Shown here one piece after another: positions 36,601-48,586 of a DNA stretch of 64,000 nucleotides (position 1 is its first letter; each line of letters begins with the position of its first letter). The notes below the pieces were generated by a model. The model was not told where the DNA came from. It ran no database searches and was given only the letters and a program-made list of their open reading frames with translations. A program made the position numbers and the translations under genes. The stretch is taken from contig MNCI01016243.1 of NCBI GenBank assembly GCA_015680685.1, positions 218,548 through 282,547 of the forward strand, written 5' to 3'. The DNA is from Gnetum montanum. Its lineage: Eukaryota; Streptophyta; Gnetopsida; Gnetales; Gnetaceae.

Positions 36601-37010
36601 CTATGGGCACTAGACTAGTCTAAACCATTTCACATAATGATGAATACATCCAATTATGTCTTAGGAGTTGTATTTTTATAGTTGGATTATAGGAATCATC
36701 CATATTACATCCACTATGTGAGCCAAAGCATTGTGAGTGCATATTTAAATTGCACGACAATTAAGAAAGAACTAATAGCAATGGTGTATGCTCTAGAAAA
36801 GTTCAGGCACTATGTGCTTGGCTATAAAGTGTTCATGCACATAGATCATAGTGCCATCCACTTCCTAATGAATAAGCCAACAATGATTCCATGTATCATA
36901 CAATGGCTCATGATCTTGTAGGAATTCAATCTCATAATGGTAGATCAAAAAGGGACTAAGAATGTGGTCACTGACCATTCTCTCTTAAATAAGATGGAAT
37001 AATAAAGAGG
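36601..37010 (+). pseudogene. RNase H of element B
   Basis: The 36682-36921 stretch is an open run reading YRNHPYYIHYVSQSIVSAYL, NCTTIKKELIAMVYALEKFR, HYVLGYKVFMHIDHSAIHFL and MNKPTMIPCIIQWLMIL. It continues after a TAG with EFNLIMVDQKGTKNVVTDHS. It carries the KEL and DHSA motifs expected of Ty3/gypsy RNase H and is the best-preserved copy in the window. Confidence 0.85.
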
Positions 37011-37149
37011 AGATCCAACTTTTGATCAATTTCTAGATGAACTCCTATTTATAGGAGCAATAAATAAACAAGTTCCCATATAAATAAATTGGTGTAATGA
37101 CATCCTCACTTACTGTCTCACCTAGGAGATGCCACAAGATTTGGACTTT

Positions 37150-38215
37150 AGGAAAAAACAACAGCTTCTTCATTGGAAAAAATACTTCATGTAGATCAAA
37201 AAATACCTGTATAAGGTATGCACCTATGGCCTAGTTAATTGGTGTGTCCTTGCTGCAGATCAACTATATATTCTCTAGCATGCTCCCAAAGGCCCTTGTG
37301 GAGGCCACTATGATGGGGATGCATGAACATAAAAATCCTAATCATAGATTACTATTGGCCTAAAATCTTTAGGGATGCCCACTAGTTTCTATGATCTTGT
37401 TAATGCTATCAATGAGATGGTGGGATGACCACACAAATGGAGGATCCTCAATAGTGGACTCAACCACTAGAGCTATTTGACATATGGGGCATTGACTTCA
37501 TGCGTTCTATCACACCCATGTCTAATAGAAAGGCATATATCATTGTAGTAGTTGAAAACTACATTAAATGGGTAGAGATAATAGCTTTCACCAACTGTAC
37601 ATCATCCACTATTGCTAGACTTGTATTACAAAATGCTATAAACAAATTTGGGATGCCACATGAACTAATTTCTAACAATAGAACTAATTTTACTAGTGCC
37701 ACCTTTTAAAAACTCATGCAATAGTTGGGTGTCAAACATAAATTAACAACACCCTTTCACCCCCAAGCAAATGGTCAAGTAGAGGTAACTAACAAGGAGA
37801 TCACAAACATCCTAATAAGGACCATAAGCAAATATAGAAGAGACTAGAGCACAAAACTCAATGATTCCATTTCAACATGGAAAATTCCTATTGCTACTCT
37901 CCCTAGGAGTTAGTGTATAGGAAACTTTTAATGCTCCTCAATCTAAGCTTTGTACACTCTCAATAGCCTATAATCTAAATCTTGACCTAAATCTAACACA
38001 AAAAGAAAGACTAATCAACCTTGATGTGCTAGAGAAAAACTAATTATTAGCTCTATCTTTGAATAAAGTAAACAAGACATTCAACAAGCAACATCATGAC
38101 GTTAGAATGTTGAAAGTAAAATTTCAACTAAGAGATAAGGTTCTCTATTGGAACACCATGCATGTACACTAGAAAAAAAATTCCAAACATTGTGGGAGGG
38201 ACCTTATATAATTAG
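37150..38215 (+). pseudogene. Integrase of element B, decayed
   Basis: Zinc-binding part: KYLYKVCTYGLVNWCVLAAD, HAPKGPCGGHYDGD. Core: RSITPMSNRKAYIIVVVENY, IKWVEIIAFTNCTSSTIARL, KFGMPHELISNNRTNFTSAT (second catalytic Asp changed to Asn). The tail has NLTQKERLINLDVLEKN and LALSLNKVNKTFNKQHHDVR. The EGPYII end is truncated by indels at 38200-38215. Confidence 0.8.
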
Positions 38216-40077
38216 AATATTTCTTTAATATTTTTACACTTTCCTCTATTTTTTACTATTTTTTTTAGTGTTAGTTATAAATTTTTTGTAATAAATATGC
38301 TTTTTGCCAATAGGACATAGCGGTGTTGTAGCTATTACTAATGTTGGTTTGCACTTTATGTTTTGTTTTCTAATGTCTAGTTTTTATTTTTGAATTTTTG
38401 TATGAATGGCTTAGTCATGATTTCTTTTTCATGGCACAAGAAATGAGTCCATGATAGCCACCCATTTACAAACTCTATGGTTTTCCTTGTTTGAGTTTCC
38501 TTTCATTAACTAAACTTTTCATAAATCAATGACCTTGGTAGTTTCTAGAATTAGGAAGGATTCAAAGGTTTGTATACAATGTAACTTCAAGGGGACTTAA
38601 TACTGTTTGTACTCTTTTACTTACTTGGGTGCTTGAGTGTTTTTCATACACTTCTTATCAGTCCATGATGTCCAATTACAGGAAGTCAAATAAAGTCTTT
38701 GAATGGTGTGGTTCCCATCCAAAATTAAAAAAACAAAAACAAAAAAAATAACATAATGGGAACTCAAAGTACATCCCTTAGATAAATAAATGGACTACAA
38801 GCACTCGTTATGGAACTAAAAAGACATGTTACCCATGCTTGAAGGTCCCATCTAGCTAATGCCCTCTCTCACTTTCTACTTCTCTTTCCCTCTATTTATG
38901 GAATGATGGTTGTTCTATGGGAGCACTCTTGTGTCTTGAGGGGGTGGATCAGTCTTGGAGTGGTGATGTGAAGTCACTGAAAGGGATTGATTTTGGTTTG
39001 GACTAAGGGTGGATCTTCTCAGGTCATTTCAAACATGAAACTCTACAAGGGACTTCTTATGACATCAATTTGGAATTTCATTCTACCTACTCTATCATCC
39101 ATCTATGCTGATCATAATTCACCTCACTATTGATGTCCATGTTATTGATTCTATGTCTTGGTCTAGCATACTTGAATTCTTTGATAGAATCTTCCAAGGT
39201 TTGGTCCTTAACTTCCATTAATCATCACTCACCTGTGGGATCCATGAACTCCTTAGGTTGTGGTTATGTAATGGTAAACAAGGCATGTGCCTGCAATGGG
39301 GAGGATCCACTTGCATATCTCTTGGTTGGATTCATACATCTTTCATACATCCATCTTCTGCATCATACCATGTGCTCCTTTACATATTTTGTTCATTAAA
39401 CATAGTCTTTATCAAATTTTTCAATTTTTGAGCATTCGAATATCCTATTCAATGATTTTATCATATTCATGGATTTTTTTGGAATTCCATAGATCCCAAA
39501 TTCATTGAAAAATTCCTTATATTTTTTGAGATATTGCAATTTGAAAATTTTGCCTATGGAAACTATTGACGGAGAAGACCCATATACAACATCCTATATA
39601 CAAGGCCCCATTAATGTAAGGGAAAAATACTATATATAGATGTGATCCCACTTGGAAAGTTTTACATTTTCTCACAAAAACCAAAGGATTTTTTTCAAGT
39701 TTTTAGAGCCCAAAACCTTCCAGAGCTTATAACTTTCTAACTGTTTATCCAAATCATTATGTTCATAAACCTTGTAGCTATCAAAGGTAAGCTCTTTATC
39801 ATCGGGGGCCATAAATGTATCATTTTTTATAGAAAATTTTTCACCATTTTTCTAACTCCCATAAGGTTTTAAGTAATAAATCAACTCTTACGCACCAAAT
39901 TATAAGAGTTAAACCTTCCCAACAAGCTCTAGTGACATCCATAATAAATAATTAATAAAATAATCAATCTGCCATTGTTCAACCATAGCCAAATGTAACT
40001 AAATAACTTGAAAAGGTATTCAAATATTTAAAATTACACATTATATCTATTAATCCATGGATGTGTTTTGATCATAG
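38216..40077 (+). other. Conserved non-coding region between integrase and third frame of B
   Basis: It matches D (56030-58131) and A (minus, 13955-12630) along its length. Shared pieces include GGACATAGCGGTGTTGTAGC (38311-38330), AGTCAAATAAAGTCTTTGAA near 38685, GGGAGGATCCACTTGCAT (39298-39315) and, only with D, the blocks from 39540 onward. No long open frame is shared. It holds a promoter-like TATA block at 39631. Confidence 0.65.
39600..39645 (+). promoter_or_regulatory. Promoter-like block upstream of the third frame of B
   Basis: AAGGCCCCATTAATGTAAGG, GGAAAAATAC and TATATATA (39631-39638) lie 447 bp before the ATG of the third frame. D has GATGCATGGGAAAAATTA followed by TATATG in the same place (57671). 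The spacing and order (short GGCC/TGATG modules, A-rich, TATA) echo the U3 of the LTRs. Confidence 0.4.
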
Positions 40078-42862
40078 ATGGTACCAAAGGGAAAGCACAC
40101 ATAGGAATCAGGACCATTCCAACCAAGGGAGTAATGACCTAGAATAGAAAGAGGCTAAGAATAGGCCTAAGAATAACACTTTCAACCCATGTCATGGGTC
40201 CTCTTAGGGAAGAGGTAGAAGTAGAATTTATCATATAGATTCCAAAACTAGTAGTAATAGTAGAATACTTCCATTGGGATGATATGCTAGCACTATAAGG
40301 AAATCTGGAGGTGGCCTTGACAAAGCCTTTCCTGAATCAAATTAGATCACAAGAGGTGTAAAAAATAGTGCTACAAGAGTTAAAATTTGGTTTATTCCTA
40401 GAGAAAGCACCAAAAGATGTGTCAGACTAGCTAAAGGCCTCTTCCATGTGACCAATCAACACTTCCACCAAGGAGTGGTACATGGGAGAGACATTCATAT
40501 TTTGGAATAATAGGCAGCCCTGATCAATGGTAAAAATTAAGGACATCTTAGTGTCCTAATCAGCATAGGTCATTATTGAAATTCTTGGGTTGCTAGAAAT
40601 AGATACAATTCATGTTGAGATCACAATGTAGATAGATCTCAACATTAGGAAAGAATGGGTTTAGTGGCGCTATGATGTCAACCACAAGGAATTTGGCATG
40701 CTCACACCAATAGAGAGGATTCACTAGAAGATTGCAATGTTCCATCTCAATCCCATAGTGAGGCCAAGAAAAATCATCAGCTTCTCTAACCAAGCATACA
40801 TCACTTTAAGAGGGAGATTCCTCATCAGCCTTCCATAGTTGATCTATCTAGAGATGTAGAATCCATTTCAAAAAAAGAACATGGAAGAAAGGCACCCCCC
40901 TTCCGATGCCTCAATAGGAAACTCTATCAGAGGGGAGGAATATCTCATTATACCAATGATGTTCATAGGCATGTTCTAGCCAACAACTAGGAAAAACTGA
41001 TGAAAGAGAAGATGCATGCAATATATATCCAAGAAGAGGAGTAGTGATCACAACCCCCAACTACTGCTCAAACAACTATGCTAGACATCACTACAACTTC
41101 CCAATTGTTGCATGAATACTAGGAATGGCTCTTCAGTGAAAAAGAGAGCAAGCATGAGTGGTAGGGACCCATCCATGTACAAACTAGTAAAAAGTCACTT
41201 AAATGAGGTGGCCTGGACAATTAGTTTGATGGGTGGAGGTGGATTTATTTTCTCAACCCAAAGAACATAGCTATCCACATGGTTAAATTTGAGTGCCAAA
41301 GAGGTTACAATATCTCTTGTAGAACAACAACCACTCCCAGAAATCTCTATGAATGCTACAACCTTCTTAGTGCACTTGGAGGAGGGTGAAGGGGTAACTA
41401 TATTGGTGATGTAGCACAAGGGTAGGAGACTACAACATAAGTGTTCAGTAACCTTATTACCGAAATGCTCAATGCACCTACATCATCTACACCATAAATC
41501 ACTACACTCAAAGATGTTTAGATGTCCATAGGAACCATGTAGGATAGCATGAAGATCTACTAGACCAATTAGTGGGAACCAAGCAATCACTTCTGAATGT
41601 CTTTAACCTTATAGACAATATTACTGCAACCCAATCAAAGTTGCTAAAGCCAAGGGGAAAGAATATCATCTTGGACGAATAACTCAAAATAGCCAAGGAG
41701 CTGAATGAATGTCTAGCTAAAAACATTGTTGAATTAAGAGCCTAGATTGCATTCCTCAACCTAGCATTGACAAGAGATGGAGCAATTGAATAGCTCAACA
41801 CCAAACTTAAAGGGGTTGAGGGTGCAATGGAGATAGCAATGTTGTACCAATCCTTGGTAGAGGGCATACAACATAAGGTTTATAAGGCCTTATTCCAAAC
41901 CTGCCAAGAGAATGTATAATTGGTCATAGAGAATCATTGCCTATGAAATGTTGATCAACATAAGAAATAATTAATAGATTTCATCCATCAATAGTAGGAA
42001 CAACTAGCCAGAGAAAACACTGAACTAAGGAGATTGGTATCAAAAAATAGAAATCTCTCTGTTGGCGACCGTTTAGGACGCGGCCGCCAACGAGTGTCCT
42101 CGAACAGGATTTAGGTGCCTGNTTTCAACCTACAAAAGGAAGTAAACAAGAAAATAGATTCAGTTGGTGAAGGTAAAAGTAAATGAAGCCCTCTAGGAAT
42201 TCTAGCAAGGGAAAAATTTGTGGCAAATCTTTGTTGATGGGATAGATGCCTATTACAAGGTGAAAATGTACACAAAGGAGTTGTATATTTAGTAGATGAT
42301 AGAATATAACAAACTCACTAATCTCTATTATAAAAATATGGACATGTTGACTACCAAACTGATGTGGTTGGAGAAATAGGTGGCCAGAGCATACTTGTTG
42401 TATGAGGTCAATTTCAAGCATTATAAAGACATCAAGCAAAAGCTTGCAGTGGTAAACACAAAACTCAAAGTTCTGAAGGCATAATTCACTAATCAACAAT
42501 CAACTATGAGGAACCTAGCCAAGAGGATGAATGACTACTAGGAGCTATAGAATGTAGCTAGGGTGTTTGATATTGAACACAAATAGTCAGTTTCTTGGTT
42601 TATAAATGTGAAGGAGATGTTTCTAATAATGCCTTATTTGTGGCATATACCCATTCCAACCCATATTGGTGATGTTTCATGGACTATGAATGATCCTTAC
42701 AGTAAGGAGAAGAAGATGAAGGCATTACTAGATGCCTTTAGCCTTCCATTGGAGGTTGTAGCTATAGTAGGACAACCATATCTGCCTTAGCTACTTCACA
42801 TGCTTGAAGATGGTGAAGGTCGTTTAGAAGCTCAAAAGCCTCTACCACCTAGGATTGTTTGA
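40078..42862 (+). pseudogene. Third reading frame of element B (post-integrase protein, unknown function)
   Basis: ATG at 40078 (MVPKGKHT-ESGPFQ; D has MAPRPKSS-EGGPFQ) to TGA at 42862, about 900 codons with TAG stops and frameshifts. The middle aligns with D: HLNPIVRPRKIISFSNQAYI (about 40735-40800), then APPFRCLNRKLYQRG where D has ALPFPFLIEKLCKKA. A second half looks helical, with charged runs. The C-terminus is clear: MKEMFLIMPYLWHIPIPTHI, GDVSWTMNDPYSKEKKMKAL, LDAFSLPLEVVAIVGQPYLP. It is interrupted at 42061-42122 by another insertion and an N. Its place is that of the envelope-like frame of Athila elements, but I see no signal peptide or clear membrane segment. Confidence 0.6.
42060..42122 (+). 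mobile_element. Fragment of the same repeat as insertion E, ending in an assembly gap
   Basis: TGTTGGCGACCGTTTAGGAC starts a 61-bp stretch that matches 47955-48016 at all but a few bases, then stops at the N (42122). On both sides the third frame of B aligns with D, which has about 110 bp of its own sequence here. So a repeat of unknown size inserted and most of it is missing from the assembly. It contains GCGGCCGC, rare in this CpG-poor DNA. Confidence 0.65.
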
Positions 42863-43085
42863 TCTTCTCCATCACCTTTATGACACCAGAAGATGTGTTA
42901 TCCAATTTTTGTGTAGTCATGTCATGGTGTTCAATTTTGTGTCATGAACACCACAATTTCTATAATTTGTTAATTCATACAATTAGGCACTAAATTTTCT
43001 TATGCGAAGAGTCAGTCAATAATCCCATACCTTCTCAGTTTCATAAGGCAACTAAAGGATGAGTTCTCATTTAGTCATGTGAGTA

Positions 43086-43477
43086 TGATGAGCATCAAAG
43101 TATTATGCTGATGAACCCTTGCTGACATGGCCTTGTCGATGGGCCCTCATCGATGAGGCCCTATTTACATGATCTTGCTCCATTGATAAGGCCATGTTGA
43201 TGTAGTCTTTGATATGTATACAAGGCTCTGTTGATGCAGTTCTATAGCAAAAACTATAAATACAAGCTCCTAGCCATGTTTATGTATTATTAATTCATAG
43301 TAGTAGAAAAGATCTTGCAATTTGTGCATTTGAAAGAATATTTCTTTAAGTTCCCATAGTAGAATTTAGAAAGCGTATGGATCTTTATTTGAGCACTATT
43401 GTACTTGAGCCACACTAGTGTGTATGGCAATAAAGACAAGCCTTTTGATAAAACCCTGTACCACTTAGAATAGTTTA
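43086..43477 (+). repeat. 3' LTR of element B, truncated after 392 bp
   Basis: It starts TGATGAGCATCAAAG like the 5' LTR, has TATAAATA at 43255-43262, and matches it up to AATAGTTTAAT near 43477, where similarity stops. The remaining half of the LTR is not found elsewhere in the window. Confidence 0.8.
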
Positions 43478-46356
43478 ATAATTCAGCAAATGCAAAGTAA
43501 TAGAAAGGAGAACAGAAATAATAACAACAACACTACCATAGCCATAGTTTTTTTGGGATGAAATCTTAATAATTTGGTGGATCTAAATTCCAATCCAAAA
43601 TTGAGACCTTTTTTGGTGGCCATTGCAACCATGATGGTGGCCGCAATCACATTTTTCAATTCATTGCACATTTTCATTGGCTTTGCACCATCAAAGTCGA
43701 TGGATTTTTATAGCATTGCTTCCTTGGTAGAGGCCACTGTCGCTAGAAAATGCAGATATGAAAATTTTAATGATGTAAGTGATGATGATGGATCCATTCT
43801 ATAAATAAGAGAAGCATCCATAGGATACCAACATTTTCTAGATGATTATGGAAAATTCAAGTAGAAATGCTTGAAATTGTAGATTCTCAACCTTTGAAAA
43901 ATTCCAGTGCAATTTATAATGCAACTATAGCATGCTAGAAGCTTCCAACAGTGTTTTCATAATCATCTAATTAGATCTATAGATGCAACCAAAACATTAG
44001 GATGAACAATTAGTCAACCATCTTGACCAATCAGTCAACATCAACTTTGATGAGGAATTCAGATTTAAATAGCCAATTCCATGAACCACAAGTGGAGCAA
44101 TAGATTCCTAGCGGAGTGACATCCAATTTGCCACTAGTTCACCACCATTCTTAGCCGACCATGGCCTTTATGCGGAGAAGCCTAGCAGCATATCTATCAA
44201 CACGGTGAACCAAACTATCTTTTGCAATAGTGCGTAATAGCAGTAGTAAATCAACCGTGCAACTCCCAAGGTTGCATAAAATTTCATGAACAAGATTAGT
44301 GGTAACTGAATGCTAATATCATCGAAGATGAAGAACGAAGGTTACTACCAAAGAATAATTGTGATTCCACATACAAAACAAGGAAATTACCATTTATATT
44401 GAAATTTTAATTATACAAAAAATATTTCATCGATGGTGGGGAAGAGCATCTATATCAATGACAAGATTTTTTATTCTTACCCCATATATATATAATCAAC
44501 CTTAGGATTTGCCATCCTATATTTGTATTAAGATAACCTAGAATTGAAGAAGGCACCTAAACCCTTATCCTAAGTTGTAGTCTTTTTTCATGTATTTTTG
44601 ATATTTTATCCCAAAAAGAGTAACAAAAAAAGAAAAAATAGAGGCCTAAGTAAAAACCAAATCAAAATGAAGATATAACCTCAAAACTACAACAACATGA
44701 GTGTGCCTTTAATAAGTTAAAGTACATTATTATTTTAATGCAAATTCATATGCAGAGTTTAATTCTTGAGAAGGTGCAATATTGAAAAGATTGACCTTAA
44801 AGATCATGCAAATAAGCTCATGTACAATATGGTCATACTCCTTTTTTCAGAAATATAGATGAGGAGTAATCAAAAGATAAATCAAGTCTTCAACATCATG
44901 CAACAAGATCAAGGGACGACCTAGCATGGTGATCCCATTAACAAATAAGGAGATCTCCACCAATACTTCATTTAGAAGATAGCATAGAAGGTAAGAAGCT
45001 TCAAGATTAAATATGATCATAATATAGCTGAATAATCTCTATTGTAAATGCATGACATAAAATTGAATAGTGCATGGATTAAGGGAATGTATCATATGAT
45101 AAGTATTATGTTTTCATTAAGGGGATGATTGTGAGGATAATGTCAACATTAAATATATGGCATATAACAACTTAAGAGGATGATAATATTAACATGTACC
45201 TATTCCAGGTACAATTGAGAGAAATTCCATAAATAACATGATTTATATGAGAGGTGAAGAGGTAGAATCTCTAAAATCAAGGGATAAGTCAAAAGCTAAT
45301 TTAGAAATATTGTTACAGTACTTCATGTATAAAAATGAACTAATGTATATGGAATGAAATCCCTCACTACTTACCTTGATTTGGTTAGGGGTATGGAACA
45401 ACTCCTCATTTCTTAGCATTCTTTGTGTGCTCTTAGCATGGCGTCTGATGTTTGGCTATTTTAATTCTCTCATTTCTCAAATTTCTCTATCTTAATGCTC
45501 TTAATCATTTCAAAAACTTGAGAAGTGGAAAAGGATTTATATAGCACTCATCATAAGATCCTCCAGAAGGAAGATTCTTAAGAGGGAAGTATCTAACATC
45601 TTGATTCTAGATATCCCTTTCTAGTTTATATGTCTTGTGACTTGAACCTTTGATATGTATGACTAGCCTATGTTGTATGTTGTATCTTGTAATTTGGTGT
45701 TTCATGATTCTGATTTTCTTAGGATCTATTTGCATAATTGAGCTTTATATATTGCTAAGAATATGTGCACTAACCCCTTAGTTTATGTCTTTAGTATGTA
45801 TGTATCATGTACTAGATGGATCATTAAACTTATGCTACTTAGTATAATCGAACCTATAACTTGGGCTTACTAGGCCAAGATCCATACTACTAGGTTAACA
45901 CCTAACTATTAATTATTTGATATTTTATTAATATATCTCATAGTTCTATTTCCTAAAGCAATAGTATAGCATAATACCCTTTAGATGGTTATATTTGAAC
46001 TTAAGCTTTAGACCTTGATTAGCATGTAACTTTTATATAGCTTGCTAAGTGATGCCTAGGGGTATTGGAGGACCAAAATTGAGAATATGATATTTTAATA
46101 AATAGATTTCATTCTTTAATTTTAGAATTTGGGCTACATATAGTTTCTTTGGATTTTTCATCACCTTTTAGCATCATCCATTGGATAAACCCTGGCATTC
46201 CCTTATAAGTATAAATACCTAATAACCCTTTTATGAAAAATCATCCATTTTCATCACTAACATCTAGGAGATAGAGGCAAAAATTATGGTCATGTTGAAT
46301 AGGAGAGGAGTCATAACAAAGCTTATGCAGTGATCCAAATCTATGTAAGTAGTTTT
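43478..46356. other. Unassigned DNA between B and D
   Basis: I recognise no transposon protein, gene or RNA. A 76-codon run at 43574-43804 contains one hydrophobic stretch (FLVAIATMMVAAITFF) but nothing supports it as a gene. The part at 44080-44300 is richer in CpG than its neighbours. A short (TA)n run lies near 44485. The right end continues past element D at 61954. Confidence 0.4.
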
Positions 46357-47205
46357 TGATGAGTCACGTAAAGGGTTATGTTCACATGGCCTCATTGGCA
46401 TGGTATTTGATGCATTGATGTGGCCTTGTTAACATAATGTCTATTTCCACCTATAAATACATGCTTACCCACCATGTTTATGAAATATTTGGTCATAGTT
46501 GTAGTAGATCTATTACAGTTTTCTTGCTTGAAAGTTAAAATATTTTTCAATGTGCCCGTAGTAGGAGTCAAAGAGTGTATGGATCTTTATTTGAGCACTA
46601 TTGTACCTAAGCATAGTAGTCTATGTGATAACAAAGATGAGATTTCTAATAAATATTGTAGCACTTTGAAATAGATTAATTGTTTATTTATGTATTTAAT
46701 GTTTTATGTAATTTTCTTTAATGATTTAAGTAATTAAGCTATAATAAATGGTGATTGCTTAAGCACATAATTACAACCACATCAAGCATATCCTTGATGC
46801 TTGGTAATCCTAGTAATGCTTAATGTTTGGTAACCTAGTAGTGTTAAACATGTTCAAGATGTGTACAACAAGTGGGAATGGATGCTTATGTTAGGATTAG
46901 CTGGGCATAGCTAGTTAGATTCAATTAGTAATTTAATTATTTTATTTTTTTATACATTATTCTTTACCCTTAGGAGACTTCAAGTATAAAATGTAAAAAT
47001 GAGAAAAATCATATGCCTAAGTTGCACTTAACCATACCTTTGCATTTCACAAGTATAATTGGGAAGACAACAATTGCAATGGTTAGTTTCACTTCCTAAA
47101 GACCAGTGTACTTAGAAGACTATACATCCATAGAATTTGACTAAATCACATGTGAACACTTAGTGATTCATATACATGGGAATAGGGTCTACTCACCACT
47201 CATCA
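46357..47205 (+). repeat. 5' LTR of element D (849 bp)
   Basis: It starts TGATGAGTCACG and ends CCACTCATCA. TATAAATA is at 46452-46459, preceded by repeated GGCCT..TTG..ATG modules (46375-46440). Confidence 0.9.
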
Positions 47206-47206
47206 T

Positions 47207-47224
47207 TGGTGCCATTACCGGGGA
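47207..47224 (+). promoter_or_regulatory. Primer binding site of D, tRNA-Asp type, best preserved
   Basis: TGGTGCCATTACCGGGGA differs at only three positions from the complement of the plant tRNA-Asp 3' end (TGGCGCCGTTGCCGGGGA), all transitions. It starts two bases after the LTR end. This copy identifies the primer for the whole family. Confidence 0.85.
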
Positions 47225-47364
47225 CATGTAGTTTGATACATGCACTATTTAGTACTTCGTGAATATTATCTAAGATCATTGGAATGAACCCTAGGATCAC
47301 AATCATTCAAAATAATAATAGTTATAATTATAATTTAAGCATATTGAATTTCTTTTTAATCTAA

Positions 47365-47954
47365 AATGTCTTCTTCTCATAGGTATGATGAATTAAAATT
47401 GCTAGTGCCCCAAGAATTCAAAGTGATGTACATAAATCCACATGAGGTTGTACTTGATTTCACCTTCATCCTACATCAATATGAATAACTATGGTGAAGA
47501 GATATAGAGGGCAATGTTGTGTTTCCTCCTAACTGATCTATTCCTAGGATGCTACTCCACACTCTTAAGAGGTTGGACATCCAAGCTCTCCATGATGAAT
47601 ACATTGTGTAGGAGCATAATTATTGAGACTACCATCTCACAGAAACACAATACAAATGAGATCAGCACTAGAAGAAGCACCATGAAGCTACAAAAGGGAA
47701 AACATTCACTAATCCCTTATTCCTACTAAACCAAAATGATAATGACGATCCTACCTTTGGGGATTCTCAACATGAAGATTCTCCATCCCTTAACACTAGT
47801 GAAGGGGGCTTCAACCTGAATCTATAGTCCATTATCAATCATCCAAATTTAATCAAAAGTGGAAGTCATAGTAGGATCTTGGGTAATCATCATGATGATA
47901 GTAAACCTGATGATCATGTCTATGAAAAGTAGAGAGGAGGTGGCAAATTCCATG
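47365..47954 (+). pseudogene. gag of element D, part 1 (before insertion E)
   Basis: ATG at 47365, 140 bp after the primer site: MSSSHRYDELKLLVPQEFKV, NPHEVVLDFTFILHQYEQLW, IEGNVVFPPN, then AL-HDEYIV and an acidic, His- and Asn-rich stretch. It is cut at CATG (47954) by TGTTGGCG of insertion E. Few stops occur in this part. Confidence 0.75.
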
Positions 47955-48478
47955 TGTTGGCGACCGTTTGGGACGCAACCACCAATGAGTGTCCTCGAAC
48001 AGGATTTAGGTGCTTGCTGGTCTCTGACAACACCAAGGCCCAGATACCTTCAAATAGACTTAGTAGTTAAATTGAGTATGTGTGTGTGTTGTTGCGGTGT
48101 GTGGTTTTGAAAAATGAAACGATTATGTTGTGTGTAAACTACAAATGACTTATCTTAAAGAGATTTAGCCAACTTTGCCAAGTATTGTGAGTTGTTGAGA
48201 GTTCTTATTTTGTTTAATTGCCTAGTCTATGTGGTCCTTATAATACCTACTTGTAACAAATAAACTTTTGCAAAAAAATTTGAGCACAACTCTGTGAATC
48301 TACTTTTAATTTTCCCCAGAGAAAGAGATAGTTCCACAAGAAAACTAGAAATAGAGCAAGATTCAATGGAAATATACAGAAAAGAAAGTAGATTTGTATT
48401 AAGACCTCAAATGTTTAAACAAGGTAAAATGATATGAGTACACACTTCACAATAAAGCTATCCCAAATTCAATAACTA

Positions 48479-48586
48479 NNNNNNNNNNNNNNNNNNNNNN
48501 NNNNNNNNNNNNNNNNNNNNNNNNNNNNNNNNNNNNNNNNNNNNNNNNNNNNNNNNNNNNNNNNNNNNNNNNNNNNNNNNNNNNNN
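48479..48586. other. Assembly gap of 108 N
   Basis: Unsequenced bases. Size may be nominal. Flanking sequence on the two sides need not belong to one repeat. Confidence 0.99.

Larger units (their letters stand above)
22040..43477 (+). mobile_element. Element B: long Athila/Tat-like Ty3/gypsy with third reading frame, split by C
   Basis: Order: 5' LTR (22040-22970), primer site, gag, protease, RT up to 26626, [element C 26627-35820], remaining RT from 35821, RNase H, integrase to about 38210, 1.9 kb conserved non-coding DNA, third frame (40078-42862) and a partial 3' LTR (43086-43477). Without C it spans about 12.2 kb, plus about 0.5 kb of lost LTR. The flank left of it is chromovirus RT. The 3' LTR is cut in the middle, so no target-site duplication of B can be tested. 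Confidence 0.85.

Noticed and set aside
42061-42121. NotI-containing block as cloning vector or adaptor contamination
   Set aside because: A diverged second copy at 47955 with transition-type changes continues into several hundred bp of plant-like DNA, so it is a genomic repeat.
42125-42499. 124-codon minus-strand open run, the longest in the window
   Set aside because: It is the antisense of the third frame of B, which aligns with D on the plus strand.
43050-43085. Classical polypurine tract before the 3' LTRs of B, C and D
   Set aside because: The last 15 bases are mixed (TCATGTGAGTA, TCACGAGGGTA, TCATAGTGGTA); only a weak remnant, so not annotated as a feature.
43574-43804. 76-codon open run with a hydrophobic segment right of element B
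   Set aside because: No family resemblance, no neighbours and no homologous copy in the window; open runs of this length are expected by chance.
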